From JBEIFW01 sp040382215 (GTDB lineage: Bacteria > Actinomycetota > Acidimicrobiia > Acidimicrobiales > Ilumatobacteraceae), in contig JBEIFW010000004.1 in assembly GCA_040382215.1 (NCBI GenBank), positions 1 to 46,542 of the forward strand: a stretch of DNA of 46,542 bases, given 5' to 3'. Positions within the stretch are counted from its first letter, which is position 1. Each line of letters opens with the position of its first letter. This document shows positions 33,538 through 41,299 of this stretch, piece after piece. Below the pieces are notes generated by a model. That model was given only the letters and a program-made list of their open reading frames with translations. It was not told where the DNA came from and did not search any database. A program made the position numbers and the translations under genes.

Positions 33538-35253
33538 ATGGGGAACGCGATGCGAGTCGATCTCGTCGTTCGAGGGGGAACCGTGGTCGACGGCACGGGG
33601 GCCGCGGCCCGCCGGGCCGACGTCGCCGTGGCCGGCGATCGGATCGTGGCCGTCGAGCCCGGATGGGACGGCACGGCGACGCGCACCATCGACGCCGACG
33701 GGCGTCTCGTCACGCCCGGCTTCGTGGACATCCACACGCACCTCGACGCCCAGATCGCCTGGGACCACGTGGGCACGTCGAGCTGCTGGCACGGCATCAC
33801 CTCCGCCGTGCTCGGCAACTGCGGGGTCACGTTCGCTCCGGTGCGCGACGACGGAGCGCCGTTCCTCGCCGAGATGATGGAGTCGGTCGAGGACATCCCC
33901 CGCGACGCCATCCTCGAGGGGATGCCGTGGACGTGGCGGACCTACGGCGAGTACCTCGGCTGGATCGACACGCTGCCGAAGGGCTTCAACATCGGGGGCA
34001 TGGTCGGGCACTGTGCGGTGCGCGTCGCGGCGATGGGCGAGCGCAGCCTCGACGAAACCCCGGCGTCGGTCGACGACCTCGCAGCGATGTGTGAGCTTGT
34101 CGACGAAGCCATCGGATCCGGTGCGCTCGGGTTCTCGACGTCGCGCACATTCCTGCACAAGGTGCCCGACGGCCGCCCGGTACCGGGGACCTTCGCTGCG
34201 GTCGAGGAGCTTTACGCCATCGCCGACGTCCTCGGTCGTCACGGTCGCGGGGTGTTCGAATCAGCGTCCCGACTCGGTGAGCGCGACACCGACGGCTATC
34301 CGAACACCCGGGCCGAGTTGGCTTGGATGGGCGAGGTGAGCCGGCGCAGCGGGCGGCCGGTGAGCTTCGGGCTCACCCACTCGTACCGCCGCCCCGACCT
34401 CTACCGGCGGGTCGTCGACTTCGCCAAGGAGGAGAACGCGCAGGGTGCCGTCGTGCGTCCGCAGACCACGGCGCGCGGGGTCGGCATCCTGTGGTCCCTC
34501 GACAACCGCACGCCGTTCGACCTGAACCCGTCGTGGCGGGCGCTGGGTGAGCGCTCCCCGGCCGAGCGCCTGGCGGTGATTCGCGATCCGCAGCACCGGG
34601 CGGCACTCGTGGCCGAGGCCGAGACCCGTCCGTTGCCGATCGACGCTGCCGGGATCTACGTGTTGTCACCGGGCGAGGCTCGTTACGACCTCGACCCGGC
34701 TCGTTCGCTTGCCGCCGAAGCGGCCCGGCGGGGGGTGTCGGTGGCCGAGGCGTTCCTCGCCCTCGTGGATGAGACCGACGGCGCCGTGGTGCTCAACTAC
34801 CCGGCGCTGAACCAGTCGCTCGACGCGGTGCAGGAGATGCTCGACGACCCGGTGGTCACCCTCGGCCTGGCCGACGCCGGTGCCCACGTCGGGCAGATCA
34901 TGGACTCCTCGCAGCCCACGTTCTTCCTCACGTACTGGGTCCGGGAGAAGCAGCGGTGGACGATCGAGGAGGCGGTCCGACGTCTCACGTCCGACACCGC
35001 AGACCTGTTCGGGCTCGCCGGTCGGGGCCGGTTGACACCCGGCGCCTACGCCGACCTGAACGTGATCGATTTCGACGGCCTCCACCTGCCGATTCCGGAG
35101 TACGTGCGCGACTTCCCCGGTGGCGCCGGCCGGTACGTGCAGCGGGGCGGTGGCTACGACGCCACGATCGTCAACGGCCAGGTTTTCATGGAGCACGGCG
35201 AGCACACCGGCGTCTTCGCCGGGCGCACGCTGCGTTCCGGGGCCTCCTCGTGA
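33538..35253 (+). CDS. D-aminoacylase-like amidohydrolase
   Basis: This 571-residue amidohydrolase has the opening VVRGGTVVDGTG, the metal-binding HTHLD (66-70), TSAVLGNCGVTFAP (Cys96 is the zinc-bridging residue in D-aminoacylases), GHCAVRVAAMG and LADAGAHVGQIMD near the C-terminus, with the family's second active-site Asp. N-acyl-D-amino-acid deacylases share this architecture; the exact substrate is not known. The ATG at 33550 is a possible later start with GGGG upstream. No signal peptide, so cytosolic. Next gene 65 bp downstream. Confidence 0.88.
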   Translation: MGNAMRVDLVVRGGTVVDGTGAAARRADVAVAGDRIVAVEPGWDGTATRTIDADGRLVTPGFVDIHTHLDAQIAWDHVGTSSCWHGITSAVLGNCGVTFAPVRDDGAPFLAEMMESVEDIPRDAILEGMPWTWRTYGEYLGWIDTLPKGFNIGGMVGHCAVRVAAMGERSLDETPASVDDLAAMCELVDEAIGSGALGFSTSRTFLHKVPDGRPVPGTFAAVEELYAIADVLGRHGRGVFESASRLGERDTDGYPNTRAELAWMGEVSRRSGRPVSFGLTHSYRRPDLYRRVVDFAKEENAQGAVVRPQTTARGVGILWSLDNRTPFDLNPSWRALGERSPAERLAVIRDPQHRAALVAEAETRPLPIDAAGIYVLSPGEARYDLDPARSLAAEAARRGVSVAEAFLALVDETDGAVVLNYPALNQSLDAVQEMLDDPVVTLGLADAGAHVGQIMDSSQPTFFLTYWVREKQRWTIEEAVRRLTSDTADLFGLAGRGRLTPGAYADLNVIDFDGLHLPIPEYVRDFPGGAGRYVQRGGGYDATIVNGQVFMEHGEHTGVFAGRTLRSGASS

Positions 35254-35317
35254 GCCTCGTGCTCCCTGAGGCCCGAGCGGTGAGGCGTCGGGACGATCAC
35301 GGAAAGGCGCACCAGGT

Positions 35318-37648
35318 CTGCGACGCGGACTGAGGCTCTGGGGCACCGTCGTCTGTGCTGTCCTCGCGACGGCGAGCGGATGCCAGGCACCGCAGTCGGC
35401 GGCTCCGGCGGCGGCGGACGCTCCTGCGGTGCCGTCCTCCGCGGGTGCCGCAACGGGTGCCGCGGCACCGTCTGCGCCGGTCGCGCCGTCTGGGGCGGGT
35501 GGTTCGGCGTCGCCGCCGATGCTGCAGGCGGCGGCTGTGCCGGGCGCGACCCGATTGATCCCGGTCGGACCGCAACGCCTGCTCGACACGCGCACTGGCG
35601 GAGCCCGGGTGCCTGACGGTGGGACGGTCCGAGTGGTCGTTCCGGGCTCCGGGGTGCTCGCAGCCGTCGTCACGGTGACCGTCACGGAGACGACGGGTCC
35701 GGGGTTCGTCACCGTCTGGCCGGCCGACACGCCCCGGCCGTTGGCGTCCAACCTGAACGTCGAGCGGGCCGACCAGACACTGGCGAACGCTGCGGTCGTG
35801 CGCACCGGGAGTCAGGGTGCGCTCGAGCTGTTCGTCCAGCGCTCCCTGCATGTCGTCGTCGATCTCTCCGGGGTGTTCGTCGACGCCGCGTCCCCGGTCG
35901 CCGACGGGCGCTTCGAACCGGTCGGACCGGTCCGGGTCCTCGACACCCGCTCGGGTCGTCCGTTGAGCCGGGTCGACAGCGTCGTCGTTCCGGTCGCGGC
36001 CAGAACGCCTGGCGCATCGGCCGTCGTGGTCAACGTGACGGCGACCGAGGCCCTCGCCCCCGGGTTCCTCACGGTGCACCCGGACGGGGCGCAGCGTCCA
36101 CTGGCGTCGAATCTCAACGTGGAGCGGGCCGGGCAGACGGTGTCGAACCTCGCCGTGGTGCCGGTCGGTCCGACCGGTGATATCCGGGTGTTCAGCCAAA
36201 GCGGAACACATCTCGTCGTCGACCTCCTCGGGATGTTCACGGGACCCACCGCCGCCGTCGCCGACTCGGGCCGATTCGTGCCGGTGGCACCGTCCCGATT
36301 CCTCGACACGCGATCCAATCTCGGCATGACGCGGCCGGTCGATTCGTGGCGCGCCGACGTGCCCGTGCCGGGCCTGCCGACGGGAACCGCAGCGGCCGTG
36401 CTGATGAACCTGACCGCCACCGAATCGACCCGCCCCGGCTTCGTGACGGCGTACCCGGCGGGAACGGCATGGCCCGGCACGTCGAACCTCAACCTCGAGC
36501 AGACGTGGCAGACGAGGGCCAATCTCGCACTCGTGCGACTCGGTTCGACGAACGCGATCTCGTTGTATGCCCAACGATCGACGCAACTCGTCGGCGATCT
36601 CGCTGGATGGTTCACCGGGCCACCCGTGCCCGCAGAGTCCGGTGTCCCCCTCGTGGCGCCGCCACCGCCGAACGCGCCCTCGGGTGGTCCCCTCGTGCCG
36701 CTCGGGGTGGTCGGGGAACGCATCTCGCCCAAGTCGGTCGTTGCTACCGGGACCGGGTTGTTCTTCGCCCAGAACATGATGTATTCGCACACGATCACGG
36801 TCTACGACCGCGACCTCCGGCTGGTACGGACCATCTCCGACAACGTCGGTGGTCGACCCGGCGCACCCGTCGAGGCGACGGTGTCGGCCGACGGCCGCTC
36901 GATGTACGTGAGCAACTATGCGATGTACGGCCCGGGTGACGGACCCGAGGGGTTCGACGACTGCTTGCCGAGCGACCCGGTCGGTTCGAGCACGGTGTAC
37001 CGGGTCGACCTGGCGTCGTTGACCATCGATCAGGTGATTCCCGTGGGCAAGGTGCCCAAGTACCTGGCCGCCAGCCCCGACGGCCGTTGGCTCGTCGTGT
37101 CGAATTGGTGCGGCGACGACGTGAGCATCGTCGACCTGACGCTCGGGCGCGAGGTGCGCCGCGTCCCGATCGGACGCAACCCCCGGGGCGTCGCCATCAC
37201 GGCGGACTCGAAGATGGCCTACATCGCCGCCATGGGCGCGTACGTCGTGGCGGTCGTCGATTTGGAGACGGGCACGGTCACCCGCCGGTTCACGGGTCTG
37301 GGCACCCAGCCCCGGCACGCCAACCTCTCCCCCGACGGTCGATGGCTCTACGTGACGCTGGCCGGCAACAACCAGGTGGCCAAGATCGACACGGCGACGG
37401 GTGCGGTGGTCGGTCGAGCCGTCACCGGCAACACGCCCCGCAGCGCCGTGCTCACGCCGGACGGCTCGACGTTGTACGTGGTGAACTACTTCGGGTCGTC
37501 GTTCGCGCAGGTGCGGACCTCGGACATGGCCGTGACGGCCGTGCTCCCGGTGTCGACGAATCCGATCGGGATCACCTACGACGCCGAAACCCGACAGGTG
37601 TGGGTGGCCTGCTACGTCGGCCGTCTCCACGTGTTCCAGGAGCAGTAG
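35318..37648 (+). CDS. Putative lipoprotein: three LDTR repeats plus YVTN-type beta-propeller
   Basis: The protein has 776 residues. The N-terminus reads LRRGLRLWG, a hydrophobic stretch and ATASGC, a likely lipobox with Cys22. Then come a low-complexity Ala/Pro region, three tandem domains of about 110-118 residues, each with RxLDTR, GF(V/L)T, SNLN and VV(V)DL(S/L/A)G endings, and a C-terminal propeller of repeats such as VEATVSADGRSMYVSN, KYLAASPDGRWLVVSN, RHANLSPDGRWLYVTL and SAVLTPDGSTLYVVN. It is probably surface-attached and binds other surface molecules. No ATG, GTG or TTG occurs in frame between the upstream stop at 35267 and GTG 35429, so the signal peptide requires CTG (35318, with GGAAAGG upstream, or 35330). 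With GTG 35429 the protein would lack it. Confidence 0.75.
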   Translation: MRRGLRLWGTVVCAVLATASGCQAPQSAAPAAADAPAVPSSAGAATGAAAPSAPVAPSGAGGSASPPMLQAAAVPGATRLIPVGPQRLLDTRTGGARVPDGGTVRVVVPGSGVLAAVVTVTVTETTGPGFVTVWPADTPRPLASNLNVERADQTLANAAVVRTGSQGALELFVQRSLHVVVDLSGVFVDAASPVADGRFEPVGPVRVLDTRSGRPLSRVDSVVVPVAARTPGASAVVVNVTATEALAPGFLTVHPDGAQRPLASNLNVERAGQTVSNLAVVPVGPTGDIRVFSQSGTHLVVDLLGMFTGPTAAVADSGRFVPVAPSRFLDTRSNLGMTRPVDSWRADVPVPGLPTGTAAAVLMNLTATESTRPGFVTAYPAGTAWPGTSNLNLEQTWQTRANLALVRLGSTNAISLYAQRSTQLVGDLAGWFTGPPVPAESGVPLVAPPPPNAPSGGPLVPLGVVGERISPKSVVATGTGLFFAQNMMYSHTITVYDRDLRLVRTISDNVGGRPGAPVEATVSADGRSMYVSNYAMYGPGDGPEGFDDCLPSDPVGSSTVYRVDLASLTIDQVIPVGKVPKYLAASPDGRWLVVSNWCGDDVSIVDLTLGREVRRVPIGRNPRGVAITADSKMAYIAAMGAYVVAVVDLETGTVTRRFTGLGTQPRHANLSPDGRWLYVTLAGNNQVAKIDTATGAVVGRAVTGNTPRSAVLTPDGSTLYVVNYFGSSFAQVRTSDMAVTAVLPVSTNPIGITYDAETRQVWVACYVGRLHVFQEQ
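35552..36616 (+). repeat. Three tandem LDTR-type domain repeats inside the lipoprotein
   Basis: Units lie at about 35552-35881, 35909-36241 and 36269-36616. Each encodes a LDTR sequence near its start, an N(V/L)T-ATE-like strand, GF-T-PxG, SNLN, and a VVDL or VGDL sequence followed by G-F/W near its end. The repetition is at protein level; DNA identity is moderate. Confidence 0.75.
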
Positions 37649-37649
37649 C

Positions 37650-38891
37650 TCAGCCGTTGGCCGCGGCCGTCTCCGGTGACGCGCCGGGTCGCCATGCCTG
37701 GTTGGCCTGACGTTGCTGCAGGGTGACGGCGAGCGCCGCAGCCGCCGACTCGTTGCCGAGGATCTTCTGCATCACGGCAGCCGATGCACCCCCCATGAGC
37801 TCGGCCTGCCGATCGATAAGGAACTGTGCCGAAGCTCGCAGCTTGCGCAGTTGGCCGTTCACCTCGGGGATCACGTAGCGGGCGATCAGCTCCCAGGACC
37901 GCCAGGTGTTCTCCCGGTTGGCCCAATCGTGCGCAAAGCCGATGAGCGTGCCGAAGCCACCGGTGAGCTCGTAAAGGTCGCGGATCGCTGCGACGAGATC
38001 GTCCGGTGTGCCGATGACCGCACCACCGCCGGCCGCCCGGTCGGTCATCTGCTCGAGCAACTCCCACTTGTTCTCGACGTGCACGGCGTTCGGGCGCCCG
38101 AGGATCTTCACGTTGTACTCGTTGTGCCACCGCTGCAGCCCGTCGGCCGCCTCGGCCCGGGCTTGTTCGCGGCTCTCGGCGATGTGGAACGACATGAGCA
38201 CCCGCCATTGCGACCGGTCGGCCACGCCGCCGTGGGTGTGCGCCGCAGCCTCGGCGAAGGACCATTGCGTGGGGAGGGCCTGAAGGCCCTCGGAGGAGTT
38301 CGACGCGATGGACAGCACCCCGATGGAGTGCTTGCCGGCGAGCGTCATGCCCGAGGGGCTCAGCGACGAGGCGGCGGCCATCGGCAACCGCTCCTGCACC
38401 GGCAGGATCTGCAACTGCGCGTCGCGCAGGGTGAACCACGGCGACTCGTGGCTGACGACCTCACCGGCCAGAAGCCGCTTGATCACCCCGATCGCTTCGT
38501 CCTGGCGGTCGCGCTGGGTGGCCGGGTCGATCCCGAGCATCCAGGCGTCGGAGGGCAGCGCGCCGGGCCCGGTGCCGAGGATGACCCGACCGCGCGTCTG
38601 GTGGTCGAGTTGCACCATCCGCTGCGCCACGTTGAACGGGTGGTGGTACGGCAGCGAGACCACCCCGGTGCCGAGGCGGATGTGGTGGGAGCGTTCGCCG
38701 GCGGCGGCGAGGAACAGCTCCGGCGATCCGATCATCTCCCAGCCCGAGGAGTGATGTTCCCCACACCAGAACTCGTCGAAGCCCAGAGCGTCGAGATGAG
38801 CGACGAAGTCGAGGTCGCGCCGCAGCAGCAACGTCGGCGACTCGCCGAGCGGATGGTGGGGGGCGAGAAAGGAACCGAAGCCGAGCCGCAT
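37650..38891 (-). CDS. LLM-class flavin-dependent oxidoreductase
   Basis: This 413-residue TIM-barrel luciferase-like monooxygenase has the family's GFDEFWCGEHHSSGWE segment, VSLPYHHPFNVAQRMVQLDH, ILGTGPGALPSDAWMLG and RDRQDEAIGVIKRLL. It uses reduced flavin and O2; the substrate is not evident, but the sequence resembles limonene-monooxygenase-type members. The ATG at 38891 has TAGCGT 6 nt upstream. It is convergent with the lipoprotein gene, whose stop is 1 bp away. Confidence 0.9.
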   Translation of the reverse strand: MRLGFGSFLAPHHPLGESPTLLLRRDLDFVAHLDALGFDEFWCGEHHSSGWEMIGSPELFLAAAGERSHHIRLGTGVVSLPYHHPFNVAQRMVQLDHQTRGRVILGTGPGALPSDAWMLGIDPATQRDRQDEAIGVIKRLLAGEVVSHESPWFTLRDAQLQILPVQERLPMAAASSLSPSGMTLAGKHSIGVLSIASNSSEGLQALPTQWSFAEAAAHTHGGVADRSQWRVLMSFHIAESREQARAEAADGLQRWHNEYNVKILGRPNAVHVENKWELLEQMTDRAAGGGAVIGTPDDLVAAIRDLYELTGGFGTLIGFAHDWANRENTWRSWELIARYVIPEVNGQLRKLRASAQFLIDRQAELMGGASAAVMQKILGNESAAAALAVTLQQRQANQAWRPGASPETAAANG

Positions 38892-38897
38892 ACACGA

Positions 38898-38903
38898 ACG
38901 CTA
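38898..38903 (-). promoter_or_regulatory. -10 box (TAGCGT) of the LLM oxidoreductase
   Basis: The minus-strand TAGCGT is 6 nt before ATG 38891, a leaderless arrangement. Confidence 0.55.
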
Positions 38904-38959
38904 CGACGCCGGTCGAACCCGCCCCAACCGGGCACCGGCCCCCGGCCCGGCCGGAGGGT

Positions 38960-38965
38960 TAGGTT
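38960..38965 (+). promoter_or_regulatory. -10 box (TAGGTT) of the SDR gene
   Basis: TAGGTT is 6 nt before ATG 38972, with no Shine-Dalgarno in between. Confidence 0.55.
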
Positions 38966-38971
38966 GCCCGG

Positions 38972-39817
38972 ATGGAGCAACTCGCAGGACGGACGGCGGT
39001 CGTGACGGGCGCAGCGAGCGGGATCGGGTTGGCCCTGGCCACGCGCTTTGCCGCAGAGGGGATGTCGGTGGTGCTCGCCGACGTCGAGCCGGGCCCGCTC
39101 GACGCTGCCGTCGAGTCCCTGGCGGCGGGTGGCGCCACGGTGATGGGGCGCGTGGTCGACGTGCGATCGGCCGAGGCGGTGCAGGCCCTTGCCGATGCGA
39201 CGATCGAGCGCTTCGGCCGGGTGCACGTGTTGTGCAACAACGCCGGCATCGGTGGTGGCGGTCTGCTCGCCACCACCACGCTCAACGATTGGCGCTGGGT
39301 GATCGAGGTGAACCTTTGGGGGGTGGTGCACGGTGTCCACGCCTTCTTGCCCCACCTGACGGCTCACGGTGAGCCGGCGCACATCGTCAACACCGCGTCA
39401 CTGGCGGGCCTGGCCGGTTCGGCCGGCATCGGGCCGTACTGCGCGTCGAAGTTCGCCGTCGTCGGGCTGTCGGAGTCGCTGGCGGTCGAACTGCACCAGG
39501 CCGGGTCGCCGGTGCACGTCTCGGTGCTGTGCCCGGGTTGGGTGCGCACCAACATCCTCACCAGCCAGCGCAACCGACCTGCCGAACTGCGCAACGAGCG
39601 GCGCAAGGGCGGCGAGGCCACCGCTCGCAACGACACGCTGAAGGACATCTTCGCCACGATCGCACTCGACCCGGCGGAGGTGGCGGGGATGGTCGTCGAT
39701 GGGATCCGCACGGAGCGCTTCTGGATCGTCACCCACCCCGACATGCTCGGAGCGATCGATGCCCGGAACGCCTCGATCGCCACGGGGTTCCTTCCCCTCG
39801 GGAGCATGATGCCGTAG
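38972..39817 (+). CDS. Short-chain dehydrogenase/reductase
   Basis: This 281-residue classical SDR uses NAD(P)H: TGAASGIG (12-19), NNAGIGGGG, the NTAS serine and the YCASK catalytic Tyr-Lys pair, then CPGWVRTNI. Asp in VLADVEPG after strand 2 suggests NAD preference. The substrate is unknown. It is divergent from the LLM gene and precedes tRNA-Ala by 46 bp. Confidence 0.93.
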   Translation: MEQLAGRTAVVTGAASGIGLALATRFAAEGMSVVLADVEPGPLDAAVESLAAGGATVMGRVVDVRSAEAVQALADATIERFGRVHVLCNNAGIGGGGLLATTTLNDWRWVIEVNLWGVVHGVHAFLPHLTAHGEPAHIVNTASLAGLAGSAGIGPYCASKFAVVGLSESLAVELHQAGSPVHVSVLCPGWVRTNILTSQRNRPAELRNERRKGGEATARNDTLKDIFATIALDPAEVAGMVVDGIRTERFWIVTHPDMLGAIDARNASIATGFLPLGSMMP

Positions 39818-39863
39818 CCCTCGGTCAACCCGGGTGCGGCCGGATAGAGTCCGGTAGCCCTTC

Positions 39864-39937
39864 GGGGACGTAGCTCAGTTGGCTAGAGCGTCTGCTTTGC
39901 ACGCAGAAGGTCGTGGGTTCGAGTCCCATCGTCTCCA
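39864..39937 (+). tRNA. tRNA-Ala (anticodon TGC)
   Basis: The cloverleaf is complete: acceptor GGGGACG with CGTCTCC (one G-T pair), D-arm AGCTCAGTTGGCTAGAGC, anticodon stem TCTGC/GCAGA around TTTGCAC (anticodon TGC), T-arm GGGTTCGAGTCCC. Discriminator A; CCA not encoded. In mycobacteria alaT follows ileT closely after gyrA, but here they are 11 kb apart. Confidence 0.98.
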
Positions 39938-39950
39938 CCGAACGTGACCC

Positions 39951-40022
39951 CTCCGAGATCGTGCAGGCCTCCGAGGTCGTGCAGGCCTCCGAGGTCGTGC
40001 AGGCCTCCGAGGTCGTGCACGC
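39951..40022. repeat. Four tandem 18-bp repeats beside tRNA-Ala
   Basis: Four copies of CTCCGAGGTCGTGCAGGC in a row (39951-39968, 39969-39986, 39987-40004, 40005-40022); the first and last differ by one base each. The block begins 13 bp after the tRNA and lies before the PrsW gene. An array of 18 bp is 6 codons, so it keeps frame, but no convincing gene spans it. Confidence 0.9.
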
Positions 40023-40077
40023 CGCCCACCGATCGAGCGCACCGGCGTGGTCCACGGCCATGACCGGCACCGCCATC

Positions 40078-41235
40078 TCAGCCCGGCTTGGGTCCTGTGG
40101 AGCGGAGACGTTCGAGAAGCCGAGCCTCGGTCACCGGGTCGATGCCGCCTGGTCGGTCATGGAGCATCACCAGCCGGGCGAGCGTTGCGTAGAGGTCGTC
40201 GAACCGTCGCCGGTCGGCCCGCGCGAGCTGCCGACGCACGCGATGGCGCGTCGACCAGTCTGCGAGGACGGCGTGCTGCTCGACCGGGATCCCGTACCGC
40301 TCGGCGAGGACCGGGATCGTGGCCAGGATCCGCCGCCGCTCCCGTTGACGCAGCCGGACCACCATCAGCACCGTCGTCACGAAGATGGCGACGAACACGG
40401 CGATGGCCAGCAGCAGCAGCCCGGCCCCGTTGCTCGAGGCGACCAATGAGCCGTTCCAGGCGGCATGCAGCGCGACGGCGGCGAGGTAGCCGGGGATCGC
40501 CGCGGCCAGCCGGGGCCGCCCACGCGAGACGGCCAACCCGATCGCCACCCCGATCCACGCAGTGAACAACGGGTGCGCGAAGGGCGTCGCGATGCCGCGT
40601 AGGACGAACGTGGCGACGAGCGAGCCGTCCCCGGCGGCCATCACGAAGTACTGCACGTTCTCAGCCGCCGCGAATCCTGCGGCCACCCAGCCGGCGTACA
40701 CGAGGCCGTCGATGACACTGTCGAGCTCGCGCCGACGGACCGCCCACCAGACGCCGAGCCCTTTGGTGAACTCCTCCACCAGCGGTGCCGAGGCGACGGC
40801 CGCCACGTCCTCGCCGGCCCCGACTGCGACGAGGCTGTTGACGATCGCCGAGATCACGACGGCGACCGTCGCGCCCCACAGCAGCGCGTGGATCCGCGCC
40901 CCACGTGGCTCGGGCTCGACCCGGTCGAGCCAGGCGAGGGTCGGCAACACGACGGCCAACGGCACGACGGCGAGCAGCGTCGCTGCGGGCGCGAGGATCA
41001 GGGCGAGTACCTGTACCGGGACGGCGAGGACGGCGGCGACGATCACCGGCGGACTCAGCCACGCCGGCAGGCGGGGCCGCCGAGGGGTGGCAGGGCTGGT
41101 CGTTGCGCGTCCTCCCCCGACGTGGGGGGTCCACGATCGACCGTCCCACCACCGCCATGCCGCTTGTTGCCACGGGTCGGGATACCACCCGGCAGGCGTT
41201 CCACTCGGCACCGGGGGCGGCAACGGGGTGCTCAC
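40078..41235 (-). CDS. PrsW-family intramembrane metalloprotease with N-terminal DUF2510
   Basis: This 385-residue protein opens with a DUF2510-type domain (AGWYPDPWQQAAWRWWDG), followed by about eight membrane helices. PrsW motifs are present: APLVEEFTKG with the Glu-Glu pair, GFAAAENVQY, FAHPLFTAWIG and LHAAWNGS, supplying the putative zinc ligands. PrsW proteases cut membrane anti-sigma factors in other bacteria. The C-terminal 100 residues are a charged cytosolic tail. The GTG at 41235 is favoured over 41280 by TACGAT at 7 nt. The target is unknown; the anti-sigma candidate at 10119-10898 is one possibility. Confidence 0.9.
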   Translation of the reverse strand: MSTPLPPPVPSGTPAGWYPDPWQQAAWRWWDGRSWTPHVGGGRATTSPATPRRPRLPAWLSPPVIVAAVLAVPVQVLALILAPAATLLAVVPLAVVLPTLAWLDRVEPEPRGARIHALLWGATVAVVISAIVNSLVAVGAGEDVAAVASAPLVEEFTKGLGVWWAVRRRELDSVIDGLVYAGWVAAGFAAAENVQYFVMAAGDGSLVATFVLRGIATPFAHPLFTAWIGVAIGLAVSRGRPRLAAAIPGYLAAVALHAAWNGSLVASSNGAGLLLLAIAVFVAIFVTTVLMVVRLRQRERRRILATIPVLAERYGIPVEQHAVLADWSTRHRVRRQLARADRRRFDDLYATLARLVMLHDRPGGIDPVTEARLLERLRSTGPKPG

Positions 41236-41242
41236 CGCGCTG

Positions 41243-41248
41243 ATCGTA
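41243..41248 (-). promoter_or_regulatory. -10 box (TACGAT) of the PrsW gene
   Basis: The minus-strand TACGAT is 7 nt before GTG 41235, so the transcript is probably leaderless; this decides the start. Confidence 0.5.
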
Positions 41249-41299
41249 GGGTCGTGACACTCTCTACGATGCCGTGCCACGAGCGGTCGAGGAGCGACG

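Noticed and set aside
33505..33549. -10-like sequences before the amidohydrolase
   Set aside because: No TANNNT occurs at the 6-9 nt spacing used by other genes; the promoter cannot be placed.
35297..37630. 777-codon minus-strand frame opposite the LDTR lipoprotein
   Set aside because: Repetition in the frame mirrors the plus-strand repeats; no domain is recognisable.
39825..40076. Minus-strand frame spanning the 18-bp repeats and tRNA-Ala
   Set aside because: A gene crossing a tRNA gene is improbable, and the only regular feature is the repeat itself.
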